NCBI GenBank assembly: GCA_003569165.1
Contig: BGOI01000001.1
Coordinates: 186,001 to 250,000 of the forward strand
Source: Opitutia bacterium
GTDB lineage: Bacteria > Verrucomicrobiota > Verrucomicrobiia > Opitutales > UBA953
Reading direction: 5' to 3'
DNA length: 64,000 nt
The translations under genes and the position numbers were made by a program. Position 1 is the first letter of the stretch. Every line of letters begins with the position of its first letter. The notes beneath the pieces are model-generated. The model was not told the DNA's origin and did not search any database. It saw nothing but the letters and a program-made list of their open reading frames with translations. This document shows, one piece after another, positions 44,449 through 53,783 of this stretch.

Positions 44449-46101
44449 CTAGCGGGATCCGAGGTCGACGCCGACCTGCTTAGCCCACGCTATCCATGCG
44501 TCCGCCAGCTCCTTGAGCTTGGCGGGGTGCGTGGCGGCGAGGTCGTGCTGCTCGGACGGATCCTTCGAGAGGTCGAAGAGCTGCCACGTGACGGGCGTGT
44601 TCTGACGCTTGCCCCAGACGATCTTCCACTGGCCGAGACGATAGCCGCGCGCGCCTTCATGGGCGGTCGGGATGCCGCGTTCGGGCACCGCTTCGCCGCG
44701 CAGGTCGGGCAAGAGCGAACGACCCGAAGCCGGCCGGATGGGCTTCCCTGCGCGCTCCCGCGGATAGGTCGCCCCGGTGGCCGCGGCGACGGTCGGCAAT
44801 AGGTCCATGACATGCGCCGGCGAACGGATCCACGCCGTCGAGGGCTTCAACCCCGCCGGCCAGGAAACGATCAGCGGCACGCTGATGCCGCCCTCGTGGC
44901 AGAAGTGCTTATACATCGCGAGGGGCGTATTGCCGAGATTGGCCCACGCGGAGCCATAGGAAGAGTGCGTGCCGGCCTGGCCCATGCCCGCCAAGGCGTC
45001 GCCGACATGGAGGTCGGTGCGACCAGCTCGCGAAGCGCCGTCGAAACCAAACGGGCCCCACTCATAACAGGCGCCGTTGTCGGAAGTGAACACGACGAGG
45101 GTGTTTGCGAGTTCGCCGTTCCGCTCAAGGTCAGCGAGGACCCGCCCGACGCCTTGGTCGACGTGCTCGACCATCGCGGCGAAGGTGGCCATGCGACGCG
45201 CCAAGTCCTCGCGCCGATCCGCCGGGAGGCTGTCCCACGCAGGGTTCGGCTTACCCGAGAACCCGTTGGCGATGGCGTTGTTCGCCTCGACAGGCACCAG
45301 CGAGAGCGGCGGCAGCACGGCGTCCGCAGCGATGAGCCCCAGCGCCTGCATGCGCGCGAAGCGTTCAGCGCGCAGGACATCCCAGCCACGACGATACGTA
45401 GCCATGTGCCGATCGATCGACTCCTTAGGCGCCTGCACGGGGAAGTGCGGAGAAGAATGCGCGAGGTAAAGGAACCACGGCTTGTCCTTCTGCGTCCGCG
45501 CCTGCCGCAGGAACTCGAGGGCGTAATCGGTAAAGACGTCGGTGACGTAGAACTTGCCGGGCGCATAGGACAGCTCGGCGGGCGTGCTGGCGGGCAGACG
45601 GACGTAGTCGGCCGGATTCCACTGGTCGTTGGAATGGGCCTGCAGGTTCTTGTAGCCGTAATAAGCGTCGAAGCCGCGCTGGATTGGTCCGGGCGAACCC
45701 ATGTGCCACTTGCCGACCATCCACGTGCTGTAGCCGGTCTGCTTCAGGAGTTCGGGGATGGTGATGTTGTCGTCGAGCAGATGACCCGTGTAAGCGGGGC
45801 CGCGCTTCGGCGCCGGCTTGGCGGAGACGAAGTCACCGATGCCGGCCTCATGCGGATGGAGGCCGGTGATGAGCGAGGCGCGCGTGGGGCAGCAGCGCGC
45901 GGATGTGTACGTCTTCTCGAAGCGCGCTCCCGACTTCGCGAGGCGGTCGAGGTTCGGCGTGGGGATTTCGCCGCCGAAGCAGCCGAGGTCGGAATAGCCG
46001 AGGTCGTCAGCCAGGATGACGAGCACGTTAGGACGACATGTCTCGGCGGCCGCGAGTAAGGCGGCACCGACCAACAAGACCGCGGACGCCCAGGCCTTCA
46101 T
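44449..46101 (-). CDS. Exported S1-family sulfatase
   Basis: Probably removes sulfate esters from a polysaccharide in the periplasm or outside the cell. The 550-residue protein has a signal peptide (MKAWASAVLLVGAALLAAA), metal ligands in VLILADDLGYSDLGC, the formylglycine signature CCPTRASLITG (CxPxR), GKWHMGSPG and FTSDNGACYEWG. Cysteine-type activation needs a formylglycine-generating or radical SAM maturase, not seen here. It overlaps the lyase gene by ATGA and is last in a three-gene operon. Confidence 0.9.
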   Translation of the reverse strand: MKAWASAVLLVGAALLAAAETCRPNVLVILADDLGYSDLGCFGGEIPTPNLDRLAKSGARFEKTYTSARCCPTRASLITGLHPHEAGIGDFVSAKPAPKRGPAYTGHLLDDNITIPELLKQTGYSTWMVGKWHMGSPGPIQRGFDAYYGYKNLQAHSNDQWNPADYVRLPASTPAELSYAPGKFYVTDVFTDYALEFLRQARTQKDKPWFLYLAHSSPHFPVQAPKESIDRHMATYRRGWDVLRAERFARMQALGLIAADAVLPPLSLVPVEANNAIANGFSGKPNPAWDSLPADRREDLARRMATFAAMVEHVDQGVGRVLADLERNGELANTLVVFTSDNGACYEWGPFGFDGASRAGRTDLHVGDALAGMGQAGTHSSYGSAWANLGNTPLAMYKHFCHEGGISVPLIVSWPAGLKPSTAWIRSPAHVMDLLPTVAAATGATYPRERAGKPIRPASGRSLLPDLRGEAVPERGIPTAHEGARGYRLGQWKIVWGKRQNTPVTWQLFDLSKDPSEQHDLAATHPAKLKELADAWIAWAKQVGVDLGSR

Positions 46102-47291
46102 CGCGGCGCGAGGAGCTGCAGGCGCTTGCTGCGGTGGTCGGAATATTCCTTCAGGAGCGATTCGTAGCGGGCGTCACCGGTGGCGAGCGCCGCCGCCCGC
46201 AGGACCGGGAGTACATCGTCGTCGTTGCTCTCGTGAATCTGCTGCATCGTCCAGGGCTTGGGATTCTTGCCGAGATACGGGACAAGGAAATCAAGGGCGA
46301 CAACGAGGGAACGGCCGTCGGCGGAGCGATACTTCCAAAGATCGACGCCGGCATGCTCGCCAAGGCCGGCGAGGACGGACAACGCGCGGAGATTGAAGCA
46401 GGAATAGCTGAACGAGGCCGTGCGGACCAGTTCCAGAGGCTGCTTTCCGTCCGGCTGGATCTGCACGCCGATGCGGCCGTGGCCGGCGGCGACGCAGATT
46501 TCCTTAGCCTTGTCCTTACGGCCGAGCACCAAAGCCCATTTGACCGCCTGCACGTCATACCACGTGCCGTGATTATTCTTCGCGGCGCGTTCGTCTTGGC
46601 CGTTCTTGCTACCGAGGAGCCACTCGAAATAGACCTCGCCCCAGGCGAGCAACGCCTGCTGGTCCGCGGCGGACCAATGCCTGGAACCCACGAGCAGGAT
46701 CGCGGCGTCAGCAGCGTCGGCCAAGGCACGTGCCTCGATGAGGCCAGTGCCGCGTCCATCGTTCACGCCGGGAATCGCCTGGGCGAAACGGAAGTGCGGC
46801 GTCATCTTCGTAGCCGGATCGAGGAACCAGGTGCGTAGTACCTTGGCCGCATGCTCGGCGTATTTCTCGTCGCGGGTGAAATAATAACCCAGCGCCAAGG
46901 TCTCGACGGTCGTGCCGACCAGACGCGCGCGCAGGGTGTCGTTGGCGGCCTCGGCGCGGGACTCTGGGTTTACCTTACCGTCTTTGCGCACATACGGGAG
47001 CCCGTCCTTCGTCGCCGGATTAGGCCAGAAGTAAGGGGCGATGCTCATGTAGTCGTGCTTGTCGCCACTCGGCGGGACTTTCGTCTTCTGCATCACCGAA
47101 GGGGGCGTCACGGCCAGGGCCTTATCGGCGTCAGCGATGAGCTTCTTCAAAGCCTTGCCGGCGGCTTCGTCGGTGGTGACCGCGAGCTTCGCCTTTTCCA
47201 GGGCACCTGGGCGGGCTCCGAAGAACGGGCGACTCGGCTCGGCCGCGAAGAGCGCGGACGTGACGAACAGGAGGGAGAGACGCCAGATCAT
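46098..47291 (-). CDS. Alginate-lyase-family polysaccharide lyase
   Basis: A 397-residue exported protein with signal peptide MIWRLSLLFVTSALFAAE and an alpha/alpha-barrel alginate lyase domain. Typical blocks are DYMSIAPYFWPNPATKDGLPY (in two parts), ESRAEAANDTLRARLVG and the catalytic-type NNHGTWYDVQ (about residues 216-225), comparable to NNHSYW in PL5 enzymes. It may cleave a uronic-acid polymer. Lying between two sulfatases with ATGA overlaps on both sides, it probably works on a sulfated uronate-containing glycan. Confidence 0.85.
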   Translation of the reverse strand: MIWRLSLLFVTSALFAAEPSRPFFGARPGALEKAKLAVTTDEAAGKALKKLIADADKALAVTPPSVMQKTKVPPSGDKHDYMSIAPYFWPNPATKDGLPYVRKDGKVNPESRAEAANDTLRARLVGTTVETLALGYYFTRDEKYAEHAAKVLRTWFLDPATKMTPHFRFAQAIPGVNDGRGTGLIEARALADAADAAILLVGSRHWSAADQQALLAWGEVYFEWLLGSKNGQDERAAKNNHGTWYDVQAVKWALVLGRKDKAKEICVAAGHGRIGVQIQPDGKQPLELVRTASFSYSCFNLRALSVLAGLGEHAGVDLWKYRSADGRSLVVALDFLVPYLGKNPKPWTMQQIHESNDDDVLPVLRAAALATGDARYESLLKEYSDHRSKRLQLLAPR

Positions 47292-49189
47292 GGGGTCGTG
47301 ACGCTGAGACCGAGGACGACTCCCTGCAAGACGATGAGCTTGCCGTAGAGCCCCACGGCCTTGGCGGTGTCGTGGCCCACACAGAAATCCTCGGCGGGCT
47401 GACGCGGCAGCGCACCCTTGGCCTTGCCCGACACGGCGTCCTGACCGGCGACGACGAGCTTCATCGCGCCGTCGGCGGCGAGGCTGGCGGTCACGGCGAA
47501 GGATCCTTTGACCTCGGCGGGCGAGACGATCTCGACGACTTCATCCGCACCATGGCGGACGGCGAACGCGACGCGTCCCCCTTTGAGGTAGAGCGCATGA
47601 CCGATGAGGCCGCCTTGCGCGACAATCACAGCGTCACGCTGCGCGGTCTCGACGGTGACGGAAACAGTGAAGGCGCGCTGGCCGACCTGTGGAGCGGAAG
47701 CAGAAGCGATCGTGTCGCCGGACTTCGCCTGCGCGAGTGCGACGGGCTTCGCCGCCGCCTTCTTCGCGGCAGGCTTCTTGGCATCGTCCTTCTTCACGTC
47801 GTTCGGCACGTAATCGATGGTCGGATAAAGCGTCTTCGCGCCCTTCACCTCGCCGGCAGGGCGACGCGCAGTCGGCTCTTTACCGCCGATTTCGGCGGCG
47901 ATCTTATCGGCGAGCGCCTTCAACTTCGCGACGACCTCGGGATGCTGCGCGGCGACGTCGGTCTGCTCGCCGATCTCGGCATCGAGGTCATAAAGACGCA
48001 GGCCAGCGGTCACTTTAGGACCGTTTTTGTTATTCATGCCCTCCGACTGCGGCGCGAGGGCGAGCTTCCAGCGGCCCTGACGGACCGCCTGTAGATTGTA
48101 TCCGGCAAAGTAGTAATGGGCTTCGCGCGCCGACTCCTTGGACTGACCCAGGAGGATCGACGTGATATCGCGGCCATCGATCACCGGCGTCGCGGGCACG
48201 GTGCCGCCGGCAAGCGAGACGAAAGTCGGGAGAAGGTCGATCGTCGCGGCGACGGCGTCGTTGACCGAACCCGCCGGCACGTGGCCCGGCCACCAGGCGA
48301 GGGTCGGCACGCGCACACCGCCTTCCCAAGTCGAACCCTTGCCGCCGCGGAGCGGACCGGCGCTGCCGCCGTCGGTGCCCTTGGTCAGCCACGGGCCGTT
48401 GTCGGAAGTGAAGATCACCAGCGTATCCTTATCGAGGCCTTGCGAGCGCAGCGCGTCGAGCACCTGACCGACGCTCCAATCGACTTCCTCGACCCAATCG
48501 CCGAAGCGGCCGTTCTGGGATTTACCGGCGAACGCGGCGCCAGGGTAGATCGGCGTGTGGACGGCGTTGTGGGCGTAGTAGAGGTAGAAGGGCTTGTCCT
48601 TGTTACGTCCGATGAAGTCGACGGCCTCCTTGGTGTAGAGCTCGACCATGCGGCGCTGACCCTCTCCGTCCATCAGCTCGGCGATCTTCTCATCCCGGAG
48701 GAGGGGGACGACCGGGACCTTGGTGTCGGCACTCTTCTTGAGCATATCATTGGAGTACGGGATGCCCAGGTAGTGGTCGAAACCCTGCCGGGTGGGCAGG
48801 AATTCAGGCTGGTCGCCCAGGTGCCACTTGCCAACCATCTGGGTAGCATAGCCTTTTTCCTTAAGTCTTTCTGCTACAGTTACTTCAGCAGGATTTAACC
48901 CTACGGATTGACCCGGGAAATAGACCCCCGGGACCGAGACTCGGGCGCCGTAGCAGCCGGTCATCATCTGGGCGCGGGAAACCGAGCAGACCGGGGTGGC
49001 GTAGAAGCTGGTCAGCTTCATGCCCTCCTTGGCCATCCGGTCGAGGTGGGGGGTACGCTGCTTGGTGGCCCCAAAGGGTCCGATGTCCCCGTAGCCCATG
49101 TCATCGATGAAGATCACCACCACGTTGGGCGGGCGGGCGGAGGCTGCGGCCGAAAGCACGGCAGCCAGCAGAAGGAAAAGCGTCTTCAT
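47288..49189 (-). CDS. Exported S1-family sulfatase with C-terminal beta-sandwich extension
   Basis: First gene of the sulfatase/lyase/sulfatase operon. The ATG at 49189 has GGAG six bases upstream and opens a signal peptide (MKTLFLLLAAVLSAAASA). The 633-residue protein has VVIFIDDMGYGDIG, signature CSVSRAQMMTG, GKWHLGDQ and FTSDNGPW. The signature has Val where Pro is normal (CxPxR). After the sulfatase domain (to about residue 460) comes an Ala/Lys-rich linker and a ~130-residue beta-rich end (VTVETAQRDAVIVAQGG), possibly a LamG-like glycan-binding domain. Confidence 0.88.
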   Translation of the reverse strand: MKTLFLLLAAVLSAAASARPPNVVVIFIDDMGYGDIGPFGATKQRTPHLDRMAKEGMKLTSFYATPVCSVSRAQMMTGCYGARVSVPGVYFPGQSVGLNPAEVTVAERLKEKGYATQMVGKWHLGDQPEFLPTRQGFDHYLGIPYSNDMLKKSADTKVPVVPLLRDEKIAELMDGEGQRRMVELYTKEAVDFIGRNKDKPFYLYYAHNAVHTPIYPGAAFAGKSQNGRFGDWVEEVDWSVGQVLDALRSQGLDKDTLVIFTSDNGPWLTKGTDGGSAGPLRGGKGSTWEGGVRVPTLAWWPGHVPAGSVNDAVAATIDLLPTFVSLAGGTVPATPVIDGRDITSILLGQSKESAREAHYYFAGYNLQAVRQGRWKLALAPQSEGMNNKNGPKVTAGLRLYDLDAEIGEQTDVAAQHPEVVAKLKALADKIAAEIGGKEPTARRPAGEVKGAKTLYPTIDYVPNDVKKDDAKKPAAKKAAAKPVALAQAKSGDTIASASAPQVGQRAFTVSVTVETAQRDAVIVAQGGLIGHALYLKGGRVAFAVRHGADEVVEIVSPAEVKGSFAVTASLAADGAMKLVVAGQDAVSGKAKGALPRQPAEDFCVGHDTAKAVGLYGKLIVLQGVVLGLSVTTP

Positions 49190-49307
49190 GGGGTACTCCA
49201 GTAGAACAAACCCATCTGGGTTTAGTTGCAAGGTTCCGTCCGGACCCGCGCTGAGGCACCCGACCCCGATTAGAAGCGATAAAAACGGCCTTTTTGCCCC
49301 TTCCCGC

Positions 49308-49335
49308 TTGCTCCCATGGGGGGCTGTCCTAACTT
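49308..49335 (+). promoter_or_regulatory. Promoter-like box upstream of nuoB
   Basis: TTGCTC (49308-49313), 16 bases, then TAACTT (49330-49335). The 12 bases CCTAACTTGCGG around the second hexamer are identical to those before nuoG (57215-57226), where the spacing is also 16. The sites match the housekeeping consensus only partly; the shared sequence is the main support. Confidence 0.5.
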
Positions 49336-49348
49336 GCGGCCAACGACC

Positions 49349-49882
49349 ATGGTCAAATCCGATTTCGGTTATAACAGCAAGGTGGAGGGCGAGGTCATCG
49401 TGACCCGCGCCGATGCCGTCGTGAACTGGGTGCGCAGCCACTCGGTCTGGCCGATGCCGATGGGCCTCGCCTGTTGCGCCATCGAGCTCATGGCCGCCGG
49501 CGGCTCCCGCTTCGACATCTCCCGCTTCGGCATGGAGGTCATGCGCTTCTCTCCCCGCCAGGCCGACTGCATGATCGTCGCCGGCACGGTCACCTACAAG
49601 ATGGCCGAAGTCGTCCGCCGCATCTACGACCAGATGGCCGAACCGAAGTGGGTCGTCGCCATGGGTGCCTGCGCCTCCACCGGCGGCATGTACCGCTCCT
49701 ACGCCACGTTGCAGGGCGTCGATAATATCGTCCCGGTGGATATCTATATTTCCGGCTGCCCGCCCCGCCCTGAGGCCCTCCTCGATGGCATGATGCTGCT
49801 CCAGGAAAAGATCCGTAACGAAGGCGGCTCGCTGCGTCGCACCTTCCGCGGTCGCACGGTCGAAACGAAGATCGTCAGCTAA
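49349..49882 (+). CDS. nuoB: NADH-quinone oxidoreductase subunit B
   Basis: Carries cluster N2, the last iron-sulfur centre before quinone. The 177-residue protein has [18 protein letters not shown] (two adjacent Cys ligands), GACASTGGM and [15 protein letters not shown] (remaining ligands). The ATG at 49349 sits in ACCATGG with no Shine-Dalgarno site. No nuoA precedes it; the upstream neighbour is a divergent sulfatase gene. Confidence 0.95.
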   Translation: MVKSDFGYNSKVEGEVIVTRADAVVNWVRSHSVWPMPMGLACCAIELMAAGGSRFDISRFGMEVMRFSPRQADCMIVAGTVTYKMAEVVRRIYDQMAEPKWVVAMGACASTGGMYRSYATLQGVDNIVPVDIYISGCPPRPEALLDGMMLLQEKIRNEGGSLRRTFRGRTVETKIVS

Positions 49883-49949
49883 GCACGGACATGGACGCCG
49901 CTGCGCTCACCTCCGTTTCCCTGCCACGCAGGACCTCGCCGGCAAGGAC

Positions 49950-50477
49950 ATGCCGACCTTCCGCGTCGCGGGTACCGACCTCCTCGCCGTCGTCAGCGCG
50001 CTGCGCGACGAACAGGGTTTCGACCTGCTCGCCGACCTCTGCGGCCTCGAGCTGCAAGGCCGCCCGGTCCGCTTCGGCGTCGTGATTCATCTCCTCAGCA
50101 CGACGCATAAGGAATACGTGCGCCTGCATGTCGACGCCGTCGATGACCGCGTCCCGAGCGTCTCTTCGCTGCATCCCGGCGCCAACTGGCACGAGCGCGA
50201 AGCGTTCGATATGTTTGGCATCGTCTTCGAAGGCCACCCGGACCCTCGCCGCATCCTGATGTGGGATTCGTATCCGTATCACCCGCTCCGCAAGGACTTC
50301 CCGCTCGCCGGTATCGAAGTCCCCTTCCCCGCCGCCGACGTCGCGGAAGTCACCGGCCAGAAGGTCGAGCCCGCCCCGATGATGGGCGGTCCGTTCGTCT
50401 CGCACGGCGGCAAGCTTTCCGAAGGCGAACCCTCCGCGCTCGACCAGTCCTGGACCGAGGAAAAACCCAAAGCCTGA
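49950..50477 (+). CDS. nuoC: NADH-quinone oxidoreductase subunit C
   Basis: Peripheral-arm subunit next to NuoD. The visible frame gives 175 residues: LLAVVSALRDEQGFDLLADLCGL, then the signature HEREAFDMFGIVFEGHPDPRRILM and YPYHPLRKDFPL. The ATG at 49950 may not be the true start. An ATG at 49891, nine bases after the nuoB stop, opens a frame (MDAAALTSVS) that would join this one if one base were added near 49915-49922. Upstream codons in the NuoC frame (ATQDLAGKD) also look coding. Confidence 0.9.
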   Translation: MPTFRVAGTDLLAVVSALRDEQGFDLLADLCGLELQGRPVRFGVVIHLLSTTHKEYVRLHVDAVDDRVPSVSSLHPGANWHEREAFDMFGIVFEGHPDPRRILMWDSYPYHPLRKDFPLAGIEVPFPAADVAEVTGQKVEPAPMMGGPFVSHGGKLSEGEPSALDQSWTEEKPKA

Positions 50478-50483
50478 TTCAAC

Positions 50484-51710
50484 GTGAAGATCACCAAGGA
50501 AATCTCCATCGGCGACGTCGCCGCCCGTTCGGAAGAACTGCGCGGAGAGAACATGACCCTCAACATGGGTCCGTCCCACCCGGCCACGCACGGCGTGCTC
50601 CGCCTGAGCCTCGAGCTCGACGGCGACAAGGTCGTGAAGTGCGACCCGGTCATCGGCTACCTGCACCGCGGCGACGAGAAGATCGCCGAGAACATGACGT
50701 ATAACCAGTTCGTCCCATATACGGACCGCCTGGACTACCTCGCCCCTCTCGCCAACAACGTCGCCTACGCCATCGCCGTCGAGAAGCTCGCCGGCCTCAA
50801 GCTGCCGCCCCGCTGCGAAGCGATCCGCGTGCTCACCTGCGAGATGGCCCGCCTCTCGTCGCACCTCCTCGGCATCGGCGTCTACGCGATGGATACCGGA
50901 GCCTGGACGGTGTTCATGTACACCTTCAACGAGCGTGAGAAGCTCTACACGCTCTTCGAAGAGCTCACCGGCGCCCGCTTCACCACGAGCTACACCCGCA
51001 TCGGCGGCGTGACGCGCGACATCCCCGACGGCTGGCTCGCCAAGGTCTCGGCCTTCTGCGACGGCGTCGAGCGCACCATCGACGAGGTCGACAAGCTCCT
51101 GACCCGCAACGGCATCTTCCTCGAGCGCACCGAAGGCATCGCGACCATCTCGAAAGAGATGGCGCTCGCCTACGGCCTCACCGGTCCGAACCTCCGTGCT
51201 TCTGGCGTGCCGTTCGACCTCCGCAAGGACAAGCCCTACTCGGGCTACGAGCAGTATGACTTCGACGTCCCCGTCGGCGCCAAGGGCGACTGCTTCGACC
51301 GCTACCTCGTCCGCATGGAAGAGCTCCGCCAGTCCGTGCGCATCATCCGCCAGGTCGTGAAGACGATGCCGGGCGGCGCCTGGTACGCCGAAGACGCGAA
51401 GAAGATCTTCCTTCCGCCCAAGGCGAAGGTGATGACGAAGATGGAAGAGCTCATCCAAAACTTCATGCTGGTCACCGAAGGCCCGCAGATCCCGGCCGGC
51501 GAAGTCTACTTCGAAGCCGAGAACCCGAAGGGCGCGCTCGGCTTCTACGTCGTCTCCAACGGCGGCGGTGTCCCTTACCGTCTCCGCATCCGCGGACCGA
51601 GCTTCGTCTCGCTCTCGATCCTTCCCGCCATCGTCCCCGGCAACTTCCTCACCGACGTCGCTTCCATCCTCGGTTCGCTCGACTTCGTCATGGGCGAATG
51701 CGACCGCTAA
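50484..51710 (+). CDS. nuoD: NADH-quinone oxidoreductase subunit D
   Basis: Forms the quinone-reduction cavity with NuoB. It starts at GTG (50484), six bases after nuoC, giving 408 residues. Conserved blocks are MTLNMGPSHPATHGVLRL, GYLHRGDEKIAENMTYNQ, LDYLAPL, and the C-terminal SFVSLSILPAIVPGNFLTDV with DFVMGECDR. All are typical of the 49-kDa subunit family. Confidence 0.96.
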   Translation: MKITKEISIGDVAARSEELRGENMTLNMGPSHPATHGVLRLSLELDGDKVVKCDPVIGYLHRGDEKIAENMTYNQFVPYTDRLDYLAPLANNVAYAIAVEKLAGLKLPPRCEAIRVLTCEMARLSSHLLGIGVYAMDTGAWTVFMYTFNEREKLYTLFEELTGARFTTSYTRIGGVTRDIPDGWLAKVSAFCDGVERTIDEVDKLLTRNGIFLERTEGIATISKEMALAYGLTGPNLRASGVPFDLRKDKPYSGYEQYDFDVPVGAKGDCFDRYLVRMEELRQSVRIIRQVVKTMPGGAWYAEDAKKIFLPPKAKVMTKMEELIQNFMLVTEGPQIPAGEVYFEAENPKGALGFYVVSNGGGVPYRLRIRGPSFVSLSILPAIVPGNFLTDVASILGSLDFVMGECDR

Positions 51711-51715
51711 ACCCC

Positions 51716-52282
51716 ATGCACGAATCTCCTTCTACCACCGCCCCCGCCCGCGCGCTCAAGCCTGAGACGCTCGCCAAGGCTCCCGCCATCATCGCGCAGT
51801 ATCCGCAGAAGCGCAGCGCGACGATGCCCCTCCTGCACCTCGTGCAGGAAGACCGCGGCCATATCACCCAGGACGACATGCACTGGGTCGCCGAGCTCGT
51901 CGGCGTGACTCCGATGCAGGTGCTCGAAGTGGTGACGTTCTACCCGATGTTCCGCCAGTCGCCGATCGGCCGCCGCCACGTGCGCGTCTGCCGCACGCTG
52001 TCCTGCGCCCTCCGCGGTTCCTACGCGCTGATGGAGAACCTCGAGAAGTCCCTCAACTGCAAGCGCGGCGAGACCTCGCCCGACGGCGACTTCACCCTGG
52101 AGTTCGTCGAATGCATCGCCGACTGCGGCTGCGGCCCGGTCGTCCACGTCGACGCCTCGATGCACGAGAACGTGAAGCCCGAGGACGCCGCCCAGTTCAC
52201 CGCCCACCTCAAGGCCACGCTCAAGGATCCGTCCTACGGCCAGAACCCTCCCGTCCCCGGCACGCCCGAGTGGAACGGCTAA
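51716..52282 (+). CDS. nuoE: NADH-quinone oxidoreductase subunit E
   Basis: Carries 2Fe-2S cluster N1a in the NADH-oxidising module. The ATG at 51716 (five bases after nuoD) gives 188 residues; an upstream in-frame ATG at 51698 lies inside nuoD. Ligands are in CRTLSC and CIADCGCG, matching C-x4-C and C-x3-C. The helical N-terminal domain starts with ETLAKAPAIIAQYPQKRSA. Confidence 0.94.
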   Translation: MHESPSTTAPARALKPETLAKAPAIIAQYPQKRSATMPLLHLVQEDRGHITQDDMHWVAELVGVTPMQVLEVVTFYPMFRQSPIGRRHVRVCRTLSCALRGSYALMENLEKSLNCKRGETSPDGDFTLEFVECIADCGCGPVVHVDASMHENVKPEDAAQFTAHLKATLKDPSYGQNPPVPGTPEWNG

Positions 52283-52301
52283 CCTCCCAACCTTAAGCGA
52301 C

Positions 52302-53651
52302 ATGCCCGCCGTCGAACGCCCTCTCATCTACGCCAACCTCCGCAAGCCGGGGTACACGGTCGACATCGACTGCTACCTGCGCAACGGCGGTTACGAAGCC
52401 CTCAAGAAAGCCGTCGCCCTCAAGCCCGAGGAAGTCTGCAAGGAAGTCGAAGTCTCCGGCCTGCGCGGCCGCGGCGGCGCCGGCTTCCCGACCGGTATGA
52501 AGTGGAAGTTCCTCGACCGTAAGTCGGGTAAGCCCATCTACCTCGTCGTCAACGCCGACGAGTCTGAACCCGGCACCTACAAGGACCGCCAGATCATCTA
52601 CCAGGACCCGCACCAGATGCTGGAAGGTATCGCGATCACCGCGTGGGCCATCCAAGCCAAGCAGGCCTTCATCTACATCCGCGGCGAGTTCATCCATGGC
52701 GCCAAGATCCTCGAGCGCGCCATCGCCGAAGCGAAGGCCAAGGGCTTCCTCGGTCAGAACATCCTCGGCTCGGGCTACTCCTGCGAAGTCGTCATCCACC
52801 GTGGCGGCGGCTGCTACGTCTGCGGCGAAGAGACCGGCCTGATCGAATCCCTCGAAGGCAAGCGTGGCTACCCGCGTATCAAGCCCCCGTATTTCCCCGC
52901 AGTCCTCGGACTCTACAACTGCCCGACCATCGTCAACAACGCGGAGACGATGGCGCAGGTGAAGCACGTGATTGCCTTTGGCGGCGCGGAGTTCGCCAAG
53001 ATTGGCATCCCCGGCGACAGCGGTACGCATATCTGGTGCGTCAGCGGCTTGGTGAAGCGCCCCGGCCTCTACGAGATTGAAGCCGGCAAGGCCACTTTCG
53101 GTGAACTGCTCCACGACCTCTGCGGCGGTCCGCTCGACGGGCGCAAGATTAAGGCGATCATCCCCGGCGGCTCCTCCACCAAGATCCTCAAGATCGGCGA
53201 ACGCTTCAAGGGCAAGCTCGCCAACGGCACCGAGTTCGACTGGGCGGTGGAAGACATCCCCCTCGACTCTAACAGCATCGCCGCTTGCGGCACGGGCCTC
53301 GGCACCGGCGGCACCATCGTCATCGACGACTCCGTCGAGATGATCCAGGCGCTCTCCAACCTCAACGCCTTCTACGCCCACGAGACCTGCGGCCAGTGCA
53401 CGCCCTGCCGCGAAGGATCCCTCTGGCTCTCCCGCGTCACGAAGCGCATCACGACCGGCGGCGGCCTCGAGACCGACGTCCCGTTGCTGCTCGACATCGC
53501 GAACCAGGTGGCCGGCCGCACGATCTGCGCCCACGGCGAAGCCGTCGCGTGGCCCGTGCAGTCCGCCGTCCCGAAGTTCAAGGACGAGTACCTCGAGTCC
53601 ATCCGCAAGCGCCAGAAGGGCGAAGCGGTACCCACGCTGAAGCTGATCTGA
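52302..53651 (+). CDS. nuoF: NADH-quinone oxidoreductase subunit F
   Basis: Binds NADH and FMN and carries 4Fe-4S cluster N3. The 449-residue protein has the NADH site SGLRGRGGAGFPTGMKWKF, the FMN region NADESEPGTYKDR, and cluster ligands in ETCGQCTPCREG plus a later Cys. It closes the first nuo block; a paired hairpin repeat follows 10 bases after its stop. Confidence 0.96.
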   Translation: MPAVERPLIYANLRKPGYTVDIDCYLRNGGYEALKKAVALKPEEVCKEVEVSGLRGRGGAGFPTGMKWKFLDRKSGKPIYLVVNADESEPGTYKDRQIIYQDPHQMLEGIAITAWAIQAKQAFIYIRGEFIHGAKILERAIAEAKAKGFLGQNILGSGYSCEVVIHRGGGCYVCGEETGLIESLEGKRGYPRIKPPYFPAVLGLYNCPTIVNNAETMAQVKHVIAFGGAEFAKIGIPGDSGTHIWCVSGLVKRPGLYEIEAGKATFGELLHDLCGGPLDGRKIKAIIPGGSSTKILKIGERFKGKLANGTEFDWAVEDIPLDSNSIAACGTGLGTGGTIVIDDSVEMIQALSNLNAFYAHETCGQCTPCREGSLWLSRVTKRITTGGGLETDVPLLLDIANQVAGRTICAHGEAVAWPVQSAVPKFKDEYLESIRKRQKGEAVPTLKLI

Positions 53652-53661
53652 TTAGGCTAAG

Positions 53662-53731
53662 GTAGGGATGCGATGACATCGCATCCGCTGAATCGATAGG
53701 GCGAACGGAGGCGATGTCATCGCCTCCCTAC
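53662..53731. repeat. Paired GTAG hairpin element, 70 bp
   Basis: 53662-53686 on plus has arms GGATGCGAT and ATCGCATCC around GAC. 53707-53731 on minus has arms GGAGGCGAT and ATCGCCTCC around GAC. The two stems differ at one base pair with both arms changed together. It may also serve as a transcription end after nuoF, but there is no T-tract. Confidence 0.88.
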
Positions 53732-53783
53732 CCTAGGCATCTCGACTCTTTACAACCACATCCCTGTTTCCTAACAAATAGCC

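Noticed and set aside
49875..51458. 527-codon minus-strand frame opposite nuoC and nuoD
   Set aside because: Shadow of conserved complex I genes.
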